Source of the DNA: Actinoallomurus soli
GTDB taxonomy: Bacteria; Actinomycetota; Actinomycetes; Streptosporangiales; Streptosporangiaceae
Length of the DNA stretch: 64,000 nt
Assembly: GCF_024055715.1 (NCBI RefSeq)
Contig: NZ_JAMXMV010000016.1
Span: 62,001-126,000 of the forward strand
Direction: 5' to 3'
Part shown: in pieces, positions 24,688 through 32,683 of the stretch
Layout of the letters: every line of letters begins with the position of its first letter
Numbering within the stretch: the stretch's first letter is position 1
Translations under genes and position numbers: made by a program
Notes under the pieces: model-generated
Databases searched by the model: none
Told to the model about the DNA's origin: nothing
What the model saw: only the letters and a program-made list of their open reading frames with translations

Positions 24688-25762
24688 GCGTCACCGTCCA
24701 GCGCAGCGTGACCGACTGGCCAGGGCGTAGATAGTCGCGGGTCAGCGTGATGATGACGTCGTCCCCTTCGTAGTCCCAGATCAGCTCTTCGGTAGCGGAG
24801 ATCTCCAGGCCATCTTGATGCTCCTCGATGGCCGAGCAGCCGATCAAGTCCCCAGCGTCCGCCTGCCGGAGGTTCAAAGTGAAGTGACGGGTGTAGCGGT
24901 TGATGCCTTGCCGCCAGTACAAGGCGTCTTCGAACCTGCCGCCTTCGCAGACGTAGCCGATCACTGCGGACTCTCCTGGCTGGATCGCCGGCGATAGCTG
25001 GCAGGCGAACTTGGAGAGGTTCGGGGTGTCGTGTCTGCGCTGGATCGCTATGCGCCTGGTGCTCTCTCGCAGCGGGTAGAGATCGAGCCTGCCGGTCGTG
25101 TGCTCGAACCACAACTCCCTCGCAAGGCGGGTCAGCGGGCGGTCCGTCAGGTTCAGCAGCTCGTAACGGTAGGTGACGCGCGCCGCTCCGTCGCGGGTGA
25201 TATGGATCTCGATGCGGGTGTCCAGGTCGACGATGTAACCGGCGAGGTGAGCGAGTTGGCTGATCTCCTCATCGCCTAAGCGCTGCTCCTGCTTCAGCTT
25301 GAGCAGCCGTTGACCCACCCGCTGGGTGCTCTCACTCAGGTTCGCGGCGTCACGCGCGGACAGTCCCATGTGGCTCCGCCCTACCTCTGACTGCTCCGGA
25401 CCCCACTCGATGGCGCTGACCGCCGGGCGATCGATGCGGCTCTCGATGACATCGAACAGCCCCGCCCGGTCAGACGCGTCTCTGTCCGCGGTTTTCGGTT
25501 CGGCGGGTTCATAGGGCTCGAACAACTGCGTCGCCGTGTAGCCGGGGAGCATCTTCTCCAGCACCCGGCAGTGATGCGGGTGCGGAAGCCCCTTCAACTC
25601 GCCGGACAGCCATCGATGGAACTGCGCACGGCTCGGCCAACTACCGACGAGTTCTGGATCGATCGTGCGTGCCACTTTGTCGTATTCCCGACAGAACGCC
25701 CCATGCGGCTGTAGGTGCCTTTGTCGCAGTACAACTTTGAGCCGTATCAGCGTGGTGGCCAC
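24674..25762 (-). CDS. HTH-type transcriptional regulator with C-terminal beta-rich sensor-like domain
   Basis: A 362-residue protein starting at GTG 25762 after GGAAGGGGGC. Residues ~12-81 form an XRE-like helix-turn-helix of a type frequent in actinomycetes (SWPSRAQFHRWLSGELKGLP, then HHCRVLEKMLPGYTATQLF). A central helical linker (ARDAANLSESTQRVGQRLLK) leads to a beta-rich domain (about 190-362: TRIEIHITRDGAARVTYRYE, then VIGYVCEGGRFEDALYW, ending LRPGQSVTLRWTVTRERA). That domain may bind a ligand or a partner. Its 3' end overlaps the HExxxH peptidase gene. It is divergent from two small genes at 26064, which it could control. Confidence 0.7.
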   Translation of the reverse strand: MATTLIRLKVVLRQRHLQPHGAFCREYDKVARTIDPELVGSWPSRAQFHRWLSGELKGLPHPHHCRVLEKMLPGYTATQLFEPYEPAEPKTADRDASDRAGLFDVIESRIDRPAVSAIEWGPEQSEVGRSHMGLSARDAANLSESTQRVGQRLLKLKQEQRLGDEEISQLAHLAGYIVDLDTRIEIHITRDGAARVTYRYELLNLTDRPLTRLARELWFEHTTGRLDLYPLRESTRRIAIQRRHDTPNLSKFACQLSPAIQPGESAVIGYVCEGGRFEDALYWRQGINRYTRHFTLNLRQADAGDLIGCSAIEEHQDGLEISATEELIWDYEGDDVIITLTRDYLRPGQSVTLRWTVTRERA

Positions 25763-26063
25763 CGCTTTGCCCCCTTCCTGCGACCGCCCAGACTCGTCGA
25801 ACGTAACACGAGCGAGAACGAAACGAGACACAACCGAGCAGCAAAAGCCGCAGACGGCGCTTGTCCGATATCGAGACGGGACATCGAGCCTTGGCAGGCT
25901 TCTACGTGCGACGACTTGCAGCCATCCGGCCGCAGGTGGAGTGACGGGATGTGGGGCTGGCGACAGAAACAGGAGGATCTGCAGCCTCCCTCTTTCCACT
26001 CAGATGGAGTGAGGGATTACGCAGGTTCCCTAGCCGGTCCGCCTCGAACGAAGGGAGCACATA
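25763..26063. promoter_or_regulatory. Divergent control region between the HTH regulator and two small genes
   Basis: About 300 bases between divergent starts at 25762 and 26064, less G/C-rich than the surroundings. It should hold both promoters and any autoregulatory operator. No clear palindrome was found by eye. Confidence 0.4.
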
Positions 26064-26351
26064 GTGGCTGGATCCAACCGGGAACAGGCGCTTGAGACGC
26101 TGGTCGAGTTGTGCCGACACTTGGTCCGGCTAGGCCTCAAGCCAGGGCTGAGCGATGCGCGTCCGGCCGTATCTCTTCGGGACGATCTCACCCAACAGAA
26201 GATATGGGTGGAGATCGACGCCTCACGCGGATCTTTCGTATGGCGGCGCGACGACTATGAAGATCACACGGTCAACGACCCCGCCGGCGCGGCGGCGCGA
26301 CTCGCCGAATACCTGAAAAGGCGTAATACGGGGCCAGGCGGACGATCATGA
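26064..26351 (+). CDS. Small hypothetical protein, first of an overlapping pair
   Basis: A 95-residue soluble protein of unknown family. It has an N-terminal helical segment (REQALETLVELCRHLVRLGL), a beta-rich middle (KIWVEIDASRGSFVWRRDDY) and a C-terminal helix (PAGAAARLAEYLKRR). GTG 26064 follows GGGAG at a good distance. Its stop overlaps the ATG of the next gene (ATGA), so the two are made together. Both are divergent from the HTH-peptidase pair. Confidence 0.65.
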   Translation: MAGSNREQALETLVELCRHLVRLGLKPGLSDARPAVSLRDDLTQQKIWVEIDASRGSFVWRRDDYEDHTVNDPAGAAARLAEYLKRRNTGPGGRS

Positions 26352-26602
26352 GCACGGATCCAGTCGCCGTCCTGCATCGGCGGTTCCCGGGGTTGGTGTT
26401 CTGGTTCGGCGTACGCACGGGATCCTGGTGGGCGATGGTCCCACCTCCCGCCGGATGGCGACTCATAGAAGCCGCCGACCCTGATCAGCTGACCCACGCG
26501 ATCATCAAGGCCCAGTCGTGGCCCTGGCCCGCACCGCGCCAAGGCGCACGCTGGACACTCGGCGCCGGGCAAGACCCACTCCCCGTCGGGCGTGGCAGAT
26601 AG
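26348..26602 (+). CDS. Small hypothetical protein, second of an overlapping pair
   Basis: An 84-residue protein of unknown family, coupled by a 4-bp ATGA overlap to the gene before it. It is rich in Trp and aromatic residues (FPGLVFWFGVRTGSWWAMVP), then has a short helix (DPDQLTHAIIKAQSW). The aromatic start may be a beta-hairpin rather than a membrane helix. The pairing with the 95-residue protein suggests a complex. Confidence 0.65.
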   Translation: MSTDPVAVLHRRFPGLVFWFGVRTGSWWAMVPPPAGWRLIEAADPDQLTHAIIKAQSWPWPAPRQGARWTLGAGQDPLPVGRGR

Positions 26603-26696
26603 AAGCAGAGATAGATATGGCCGGTTCGTACGTCGCAGCGACGCAACGGACAGTGCTGCGACGAAGAGTGCCGCCGTAAGGGACTACGTTGGTCAA

Positions 26697-27650
26697 ATGC
26701 TGCCCGATCTTCCCCTTCGTATCGGCTCTCGGACCTCGCCGATGGCGCTCGCCCAGGCCAACCATGTGCGCGATCTGCTCACCGGCATGGTCGAGGGGCT
26801 CGAGGCCGAGATCGTCGGAATCCAGACCTCCGGTGACCGCTGGCAGGGCGACCTCGCCGATCTCGGCGGCAAGGGCGCGTTCCTGAAGGAGATCGACCGG
26901 CAACTCGTGATGGGCGGCGTCGATATCGCCGTGCACTGCATGAAGGACGTCCCTGGCGACGTTCCGCTTCCCGAGGGCACGGCCTTCGCGGCCTACCTGC
27001 CGCGGGAGGACGTCCATGACGTCGTCGTCTTCCCCACCGGCTCCCCGTATCGCAGCATCGACGACCTGCCCGCCGGCGCGCGGGTCGCGACCGCCGCCGT
27101 ACGGCGCAAGGCGCAGCTCCTGCGAGCCCGCCCCGATCTCCACATCGATCGCATCCGGGGCAACGTCAACTCACGGCTCGCTCGGCTCGACGCGGAGCGC
27201 CGGTTCGACGCGATGATCGTGGCACGTGCGGGCCTGCGCCGGATCGGGATGGAAGAGCGGGTCGGGCAGGTCCTGCCCCTGGAGATGATGTGCCCGGCGG
27301 TCGGCGCAGGCGTCATCGGGATCCAATGCCGTACGGCGGACACCGGCATCGTCGGGATGCTGCGACTGCTCGACGACGCCCAGACCCGTACCCACGTGAC
27401 GGCCGAACGCGCGATGCTGCAGGGCCTCCAAGGGCACTGCAACTCCCCGATCGCCGGGCACTGCGTCACCACGCCGGAGGGGCAGCTCTCCCTCACCGGC
27501 ATGGTCTTCTCTGGTGAGGGCGATACGTTCGCCTACGCCCACGAGTTTGATAAGCCCGACCGCGCGTCCGAACTCGGCGCGTACGTCGCCGCCACGCTGG
27601 CTCGCAAGGGCGCCCGCGACATCATCGCCGGCATCCCGGACTCTCCTTGA
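26697..27650 (+). CDS. hemC: Hydroxymethylbilane synthase (porphobilinogen deaminase)
   Basis: Joins four porphobilinogens into hydroxymethylbilane in haem and corrinoid synthesis. The 317-residue length fits the family. Motifs: RIGSRTSPMALAQANHV, GDRWQGDLADLGGKGAFLKE, HCMKDVP with catalytic Asp84 (the second residue is usually Ser), RGNVNSRLARLD, and GHCNSPIAG with Cys248 as the likely dipyrromethane attachment site. ATG 26697 is chosen because family similarity starts there; its ribosome site is weak. No hemA, hemD or hemB is adjacent, so this may be a second copy carried on the island. Confidence 0.92.
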   Translation: MLPDLPLRIGSRTSPMALAQANHVRDLLTGMVEGLEAEIVGIQTSGDRWQGDLADLGGKGAFLKEIDRQLVMGGVDIAVHCMKDVPGDVPLPEGTAFAAYLPREDVHDVVVFPTGSPYRSIDDLPAGARVATAAVRRKAQLLRARPDLHIDRIRGNVNSRLARLDAERRFDAMIVARAGLRRIGMEERVGQVLPLEMMCPAVGAGVIGIQCRTADTGIVGMLRLLDDAQTRTHVTAERAMLQGLQGHCNSPIAGHCVTTPEGQLSLTGMVFSGEGDTFAYAHEFDKPDRASELGAYVAATLARKGARDIIAGIPDSP

Positions 27651-27707
27651 GTATCGCGACGCCGTCTCGTGGTATCCGAATACCGATTGAGTGATAGACA
27701 TCGAGTC

Positions 27708-28472
27708 ATGCCGACGCCGACCCAGGAACTCGAATATGTGAGGCTCGCTACCAGACGCCTGCTCGACAGCGTCGCGTCCCTCACCGACGCAGACGTACGA
27801 GGTCCTTCGCTCCTTCCTGGGTGGAGCCGCGGGCACGTCCTGACCCATCTGGCGCGCCATGCCGACGCTCAACGCCGCATGCTCGCTGGAGCGATCGCCG
27901 GGCGGCAGGTCCAGCAATATCCCGGAGGCGCATCCGGCCGGGAACGAGAGATCGAGGAAGGCGCGTACCGTCGAGCGTCCGAACTTCTCGCTGATCTTCG
28001 CTCCGCTACGGCTTCGCTGGAACACGACTGGCAGGCCATGCCCGAGCACGCGTGGCACCTGATGACCACCACGTTGCGGACGCATCAAGCCCTTCGCGAT
28101 GGAGTTCGTGCCCGCTGGCGAGAGGTCGAGGTGCGCCACGTCGACCTGGCCGCCGGGTACCGGCCCGCAGACTGGCCGGAGGAGTTCGTCGCCGTGTTCC
28201 TGCTACGCGCCATCTGCAGCCTGCCCACTCGTGCCCGGGACGCACCGGATGGCTACCGATGGCGCCTACACGATGAAACCAGCGGAGCGGCCTGGCGCAT
28301 CACTCGGGACTCTCTCGCTCACGGTCACGGACCGGCCGACGCCGAGATATCGGCCGCGGGTGGGCAATTGCTGGCCTGGCTGCTTGGGCGTGGCGCTCAC
28401 GGAATCCAGGTCAAGAACGCCACCGACCCTGAAACCGCCCTACGGCTGCCCGAATACTTCCCGTTCGCATGA
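27708..28472 (+). CDS. Mycothiol-dependent maleylpyruvate isomerase-family (DinB-like) protein
   Basis: A 254-residue member of the mycothiol-dependent MDMPI/DinB fold. The N-terminal four-helix bundle shows LLPGWSRGHVLTHLARHADA with a likely metal His, and a second His follows in REVEVRHVDLAAGY. The C-terminal part (WRITRDSLAHGHGPADAEIS) matches the extra domain of MDMPI. Such enzymes use mycothiol, the thiol of actinomycetes; the substrate is unknown. ATG 27708 starts the conserved part. It follows hemC by 57 bases, so may be cotranscribed. Confidence 0.85.
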   Translation: MPTPTQELEYVRLATRRLLDSVASLTDADVRGPSLLPGWSRGHVLTHLARHADAQRRMLAGAIAGRQVQQYPGGASGREREIEEGAYRRASELLADLRSATASLEHDWQAMPEHAWHLMTTTLRTHQALRDGVRARWREVEVRHVDLAAGYRPADWPEEFVAVFLLRAICSLPTRARDAPDGYRWRLHDETSGAAWRITRDSLAHGHGPADAEISAAGGQLLAWLLGRGAHGIQVKNATDPETALRLPEYFPFA

Positions 28473-28570
28473 AACGTGCCAGCCGTCGGCCTCTATGATC
28501 CATCCCGCGCCGGTCACCGACTTTCGCGAGTGGATGGCTTGCGAGCGTCCATGGATGCCTGGAGAGGGCT

Positions 28571-29149
28571 TTGGATCAGAAGCAGCTCGATGCCCTGACG
28601 GCATTGTGGAATGACCGGTGGGGTGGGACACCGTCCGCCTACAGGCTGAAATATCGATTCCGGGACAGGTGGGTGAGGTTCCACAGCCTTCCCGGTTCGA
28701 AGCGGTACCCCGATACCGAAGAAGAGCTCGAAGTCGTGCTCGGGCGGCACCACACCATCCTCCGGGAGCTCGGCGCCGCAGAAGGCCTGTATGTCATCGC
28801 CGACTCCTACCACGGGCCTGAGTGGCGCTGGCGGCCGGACAGCAGCCTGCACCCGGATGCGGTGCTGTGGTACACGCTGACGCCGGAAGAGGACCCGGAC
28901 TTCGGGCCTACGACGGAGATCGAACTTCGCGCGAGCTGGATGCCGTACGAGTCGGCTCTGCTGGATCCGCTGCTGCGGGCCGTCGCGGATGACCAACTCG
29001 GTTTCGTGATCCTCGCCCCAAGTGATCTGCGCTGGCTGTATCACCCCTACGACGGGGGCGCAGACCTCATCACCTCCACAGTCCAAGAACGCGATGCGTT
29101 CAAGCAGCGACACAGCGCCTGGCTGTCGAGCCACCCATTGGGGCTCTAG
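28571..29149 (+). CDS. Hypothetical protein, possibly DUF3885-like
   Basis: A 192-residue soluble protein. The stretch VRFHSLPGSKRYPDTEEELE is like the start of DUF3885 domains as I remember them, but I am not sure. It is rich in Trp and acidic residues and ends with a helical region. Start TTG 28571 is supported by GGAG six bases upstream. Probably part of the accessory island. Confidence 0.6.
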   Translation: MDQKQLDALTALWNDRWGGTPSAYRLKYRFRDRWVRFHSLPGSKRYPDTEEELEVVLGRHHTILRELGAAEGLYVIADSYHGPEWRWRPDSSLHPDAVLWYTLTPEEDPDFGPTTEIELRASWMPYESALLDPLLRAVADDQLGFVILAPSDLRWLYHPYDGGADLITSTVQERDAFKQRHSAWLSSHPLGL

Positions 29150-29476
29150 ACCAAGATCCAGCTCAAGCAACTCGGACTGAGACGTTCCCGGCCGCGCCGG
29201 GCTGGTGGACCTGGTGGTCTTCGCCGCCGAGACATCTCGGCATGCCGGCGTTGAGGGTGATGAGCGCTTCGCGCTGCTCGTCGGCACAAACCGTCCAAGA
29301 TCATTCGGAACCGTTGTTAGCACCGGCGTTAGCAACATCCCGTACGGAGACGGGCCGCCGGGTCCTGCGAATTCACCACGGCAGGAGAGTCACGCCCGAC
29401 CAGACCGCGACGGGTTGACCTGCATTGGCCAGATCCGGCGATCTTGATGTGTGAAACCGGACAGCGGGGTGATCCA
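29150..29476. other. 327-bp gap without a supported gene
   Basis: Between the convergent hypothetical gene (ends 29149) and the GNAT gene (ends 29477). No RNA gene, repeat or convincing terminator was found. Confidence 0.35.
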
Positions 29477-30061
29477 TCACTCGGAAGCGGGCCATTCCTC
29501 GGCCAGGATCGCGTATGAGAGACCGTCGATCCATCCCTTGGTGCGGTGGAGAGAGTCTTTCACCGTGTGCTGTTCGCGGCGCATCCCAACCCGCTCCATG
29601 AGCCGCCACGAAGGCTCGTTGTCGTAGAAACAGTCCGCGTGCAGACGGCGCAGGCCAAGGCTCCCGAAGGCGACGTCGATGAGGGCGCGTACCGCTTCGG
29701 TGGCATAGCCCTTGCCTCCGTAGGAGGGATCCAACGTCCACCCGAGCTCTCCTTGGACGCCTTTCGCCTGGTCAGCGACCTCCTCCTGGGCCCAAGCGTC
29801 TTGGATCTGCAGCGTCAGATCGCCGATCACCTGGCCGTCCAGTTCGACGATGAGCAGGTCTGCGAGCTGCTCATCGCGGAGAAAACGCTCACGGTAGTCG
29901 TCGTACGTCACCGTGGCGGCCCGGACCCATTCGTGAGTCTCCGGTAGTTGCCGGTAGGCCCAGGTCGCGTCCAGGTCGTCGGGGGCAGCCCGGCGCAACA
30001 GCAGTCGGCCGGTGGAAATCGGCCAGTCCAGCGTGTCAAGAGGGTGGCGCATGGGCTTCAT
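29477..30061 (-). CDS. GNAT family N-acetyltransferase (RimJ/RimL type)
   Basis: A 194-residue acetyltransferase. It starts with the usual RimJ/L pattern TGRLLLRRAAPDDLDATW, has an acetyl-CoA loop region (GWTLDPSYGGKGYATEAVRA) and the C-terminal YDNEPSWRLMERVGMRREQH. The family acetylates protein N-termini, small amines or antibiotics; the target is unknown. ATG 30061 is preferred to ATG 30085 since conserved sequence starts close to it; neither has a strong ribosome site. It is the last intact gene of the island before the integrase relic. Confidence 0.82.
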   Translation of the reverse strand: MKPMRHPLDTLDWPISTGRLLLRRAAPDDLDATWAYRQLPETHEWVRAATVTYDDYRERFLRDEQLADLLIVELDGQVIGDLTLQIQDAWAQEEVADQAKGVQGELGWTLDPSYGGKGYATEAVRALIDVAFGSLGLRRLHADCFYDNEPSWRLMERVGMRREQHTVKDSLHRTKGWIDGLSYAILAEEWPASE

Positions 30062-30254
30062 GCTGACAGAGCCGTGGTGACACATGAAACGGATTAATGC
30101 GGGCGACGTCCCAGCAACGATGCGGCGATCGCCCTACAGGAACTGACAGACCGCTATGACTCGGCTCCCCGCCATCCGGTCCGCCGTGACTCCCTCGTCG
30201 GCGCCGGATGACCGGCGGTGCTGCGCCGTGGCCCTCGTCGACATCTGCGCCACC

Positions 30255-30573
30255 GCGCTCCGCGAGCGTGAGAAGGACCAGACGGCGGCCCGCGACGCTG
30301 CCGGGGGTGAGCGGGCGGGCAGCCGATCGAGCCGCGTAACTTCAACCGGAGCTTCGCCACCGCGTGCGCGAAGGCCGGCGTCCGGAAGATCCCGGTTCAC
30401 GCGACGCGCAGACGTGCGCCTCGATCCTGGCCGCGATGGACGTTCACACGAGGGTGGCGATGCAGAACCTGCGGCACAGCCAGATCTCGGTCACGATGAA
30501 CGTCTACAGCGAGGTCTCCTCGGACGCCACGCGGAAGGCGCTCAAGCGGCTCGGCAAGCGGCTCGATTCGTAG
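30255..30573 (+). pseudogene. Tyrosine integrase relic (C-terminal part, frameshifted)
   Basis: Three reading frames carry successive pieces of a phage/ICE-type tyrosine recombinase: ALREREKDQTAARDAAG, then IEPRNFNRSFATACAKAG with VRKIPVHATRR, then ASILAAMDVHTRVAMQNLRH followed by SQISVTMNVYSEVSSDATRK. The last piece has the His of the catalytic box and the Tyr (NVYSEV). At least two frameshifts and loss of the N-terminus make it inactive. It points at the 3' end of the tRNA-Ala gene 160 bp away, the usual place for an integrase next to its attachment site. Confidence 0.85.
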
Positions 30574-30607
30574 CCGTTGCTGTACTTCGCTGCTGTACGA
30601 GATCGAA

Positions 30608-30639
30608 AAAGGCCGGTTCCGTGATCGGGACCGGCCTTT
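30608..30639. terminator. Bidirectional terminator between integrase relic and tRNA-Ala
   Basis: AAAGGCCGGTTCC and GGGACCGGCCTTT pair over 13 bp (one G-T pair) around a 6-nt loop, with A-rich and T-rich flanks. It can stop transcription from the integrase side and from the tRNA. Confidence 0.75.
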
Positions 30640-30735
30640 GACCATCGGGGGCCCGGGGGTGTCCCCCGGAGGAAACGACGAAGGACCAGCGGGAAGAGAG
30701 CGAAGCTCTCGACCACACTGGTCCCAGGTCCGAAG

Positions 30736-30809
30736 TGGAGCTGAGGGGATTTGAACCCCTGACCCCCTCGATGCGAACGAGGTGCGCTACCGGACTGCGC
30801 TACAGCCCC
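30736..30809 (-). tRNA. tRNA-Ala (anticodon CGC)
   Basis: A 74-nt cloverleaf on the minus strand. The acceptor GGGGCTG pairs with CAGCTCC and includes the G3-U70 pair that marks tRNA-Ala. The anticodon arm is CCTCG-TTCGCAT-CGAGG (anticodon CGC, reads GCG), the T arm is AGGGG-TTCAAAT-CCCCT, and the discriminator is A. CCA is not encoded. Its 3' end faces the integrase relic. Confidence 0.95.
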
Positions 30810-30907
30810 AAGGACGCTGTAAGGCTAGCAAACATTCGGCACTCCTCGCGCATCGATTCCCCGGTGTTCCGGATCACAGCAGGTCGGGTCGGGGCGAACA
30901 GCAGCCT

Positions 30908-30982
30908 GGGTGTTCGTCCTGAGGTGTCTCCTGAGAGGAGAAAACCGCTCGTCTCAGTAGACACCTCTGGAAGAGAACACCC
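30908..30982. repeat. Long nested inverted repeat downstream of glpR
   Basis: Three pairs of arms nest around one centre: GGGTGTTC/GAACACCC, AGGTGTCT/AGACACCT and CTGAGA/TCTCAG, spanning 75 bases. As RNA it makes a long interrupted hairpin. It is not an obvious GC-type terminator. Confidence 0.6.
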
Positions 30983-31044
30983 ACCCCCCAGTGGCGCCTG
31001 AGCGATCACGCGCTGGATTCCCGCGGTTCTCGCAGGGACCCGGT

Positions 31045-31069
31045 CGGCTCCGACCGGCCGGCGGAGCCG
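31045..31069 (-). terminator. Terminator hairpin after glpR/sepX
   Basis: CGGCTCCG and CGGAGCCG form an 8-bp stem with a 9-nt loop, about a dozen bases past the stop of the glpR/sepX gene on the minus strand. Confidence 0.55.
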
Positions 31070-31080
31070 GGGAGGGGCTG

Positions 31081-31677
31081 TCAGTCGCCGACGGCGCGTT
31101 GGTCGGTGTACTGGTCGTACACCTGCTCCTCCGGGCGTTCGGGCATGGAGATGATCTCGGCGGTCCGCTGGGCCTCGCGGGCGAGGCGGGCCTCTTCCTC
31201 CGCGCGGGCGCGGCGGTCGGCCTCGATGGCGCGCATCCGGGCCAGGTGGCGGGCGCGGCGTTCGGCGTCCATTCTGACGGCGCTGCGCAGGAGCGTGAGG
31301 TGGCCGACGAGCAGGACGGCCGGGGGCACGGTGAACCACCACGGGGTGACGCCGGCGACAACGACGGCGACGGCCGTCAGCTGGAGGAGGATGAGGCCGA
31401 CGGTGCGGCGGCGGCGCCGGGCGATCACGGCGGCGCGGCTCGCGCGCCGGTTGGCGGCGTGGCGGGCCGCGCGGGCCGGGGCCGCCGTCGGGACGACGTC
31501 GTCCTCGTGCAGGCCGTCCTCGACGCTCTCGGCGCCGTCGACGGCCTCGACGGACGTGTCGGTGTCCTCGTCGAGGCGGCGGTTGCGGGTGCGGGATCCG
31601 TCGCGGCGGAGCCACATGGGGACCAGGACGATGCCCCAGACGACAACGATGGCGAGATAGAGGAGTGCGCTGCTCAT
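31081..31677 (-). CDS. GlpR/SepX-like division-associated membrane protein
   Basis: A 198-residue membrane protein. One N-terminal helix (LLYLAIVVVWGIVLVPMWL) is followed by an acidic and then Arg-rich cytoplasmic segment, two close helices at about 92-127 (LILLQLTAVAVVVAGVTPWW, then FTVPPAVLLVGHLTLL), and a charged C-terminal helix (MRAIEADRRARAEEEARLAR). This layout and its place downstream of galU, the MoeA-like gene and a GNAT gene match GlpR of Corynebacterium and SepX of Streptomyces, which link the MoeA-like protein Glp and FtsZ to the septum. Assignment rests mainly on synteny and topology. Confidence 0.75.
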   Translation of the reverse strand: MSSALLYLAIVVVWGIVLVPMWLRRDGSRTRNRRLDEDTDTSVEAVDGAESVEDGLHEDDVVPTAAPARAARHAANRRASRAAVIARRRRRTVGLILLQLTAVAVVVAGVTPWWFTVPPAVLLVGHLTLLRSAVRMDAERRARHLARMRAIEADRRARAEEEARLAREAQRTAEIISMPERPEEQVYDQYTDQRAVGD

Positions 31678-32018
31678 CAGCCCTCCTCGTAGGCGCGTCC
31701 AGGCCGCAGGCTGACCTGGCAGACGCGCTCGCTCACGTCCCGCACGCTAAGACCCACCGTCAGTGGTTGACGAGTATTAGGGGCGGTGTGTCGCGAGATC
31801 GGATCCTTCCTGAAACTTTGCTGACCGAAAGTTTCCAGGCACCATGATCACGACGTACGGCACCCGCAACTCTCGGTTATCCGGAGTATGGTTTCGCAAA
31901 CATCACATTTAGGCATCTTTCATACCACTGTCCGCCTTCGGCGCGTGGCTCCCCCACCACCGCAACCGTCGCCCACGTCTAGGGTCCGGCCGCCCGGTGA
32001 CGGGACGGTGAATTCCCG
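31678..32018. other. Upstream region of glpR/sepX
   Basis: 341 bases between the GNAT stop and the glpR start on the minus strand. It contains an A/T-rich patch at about 31800-31930 and should hold a separate promoter for glpR. No RNA gene or clear operator was identified. Confidence 0.4.
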
Positions 32019-32648
32019 TCAGCGGGGGAAAGTCTGGCGGGTGCTGGCGCGCCAGCGCGTCATCAGGCCGCCGGGAACGTCCTCGGTGGTCAGCGCATAA
32101 CAGATGTGGTCACGCCAGGCGCCGTCGATGTGCAAGTGACGCCGTCGGACGCCCTCTTCGCGGAAGCCGAGTTTGTCGACGACGCGGCGGCTCGCGGTGT
32201 TCTCCGGGCGGATGTTCGCCTCGACGCGGTGCAGGCCGACGTTGAAGAACGCGTGGTCGACGGCGAGCGCGACGGCGGTCGGCATGACGCCGCGACCGGC
32301 GACGGCCTTGTCGACCCAGTAGCCGATCTGCGCCGACCGGGCCGAGCCCCAGACGATGGCGCCGATCGTGAGCTGGCCGACGAACTCCCCCTCGTACGTC
32401 ACGACCCATGGGAGGGCCAGGCCGTGCCGGGCCTCGCGGCGCATGGTCTGCACCATGCTGAGGTAGGGGCCGAGGCCCGTGCGGAACAGCGGCGTCTCGG
32501 GATTCGTCGGCTCCCAGGGGCGCAGCCATTCGGCGTTGCGAATCCGCACATCCCGCCAGGTCCGCGCGTCGCGCAGCCGCAAGGGCCGCAGCCCGACCGG
32601 CCCCTCGTTCAGGTTGACCGGCCAACCCCGCATGCTTGCCACACTCAC
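32019..32648 (-). CDS. GNAT family N-acetyltransferase (RimJ/RimL type) of the glp cluster
   Basis: A 209-residue acetyltransferase: VGLRPLRLRDARTWRDVRI, IGYWVDKAVAGRGVMPTAVA at the acetyl-CoA site, and RPENTASRRVVDKLGFREEG. It probably acetylates a protein N-terminus; the substrate is unknown. The gene lies 35 bp after mogA in the same direction, and in actinomycetes it is regularly placed between the molybdenum cofactor genes and glpR. Start GTG 32648 has GGGGAA upstream; ATG 32633 is an alternative. Confidence 0.85.
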   Translation of the reverse strand: MSVASMRGWPVNLNEGPVGLRPLRLRDARTWRDVRIRNAEWLRPWEPTNPETPLFRTGLGPYLSMVQTMRREARHGLALPWVVTYEGEFVGQLTIGAIVWGSARSAQIGYWVDKAVAGRGVMPTAVALAVDHAFFNVGLHRVEANIRPENTASRRVVDKLGFREEGVRRRHLHIDGAWRDHICYALTTEDVPGGLMTRWRASTRQTFPR

Positions 32649-32683
32649 ATGATTCCCCTGTGACGGGTCCTACGCCATCCTCG

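Noticed and set aside
26064-26602. Toxin-antitoxin pair
   Set aside because: Size and overlap fit, but neither sequence matches a toxin or antitoxin family I know, and the divergent HTH-peptidase pair offers another context.
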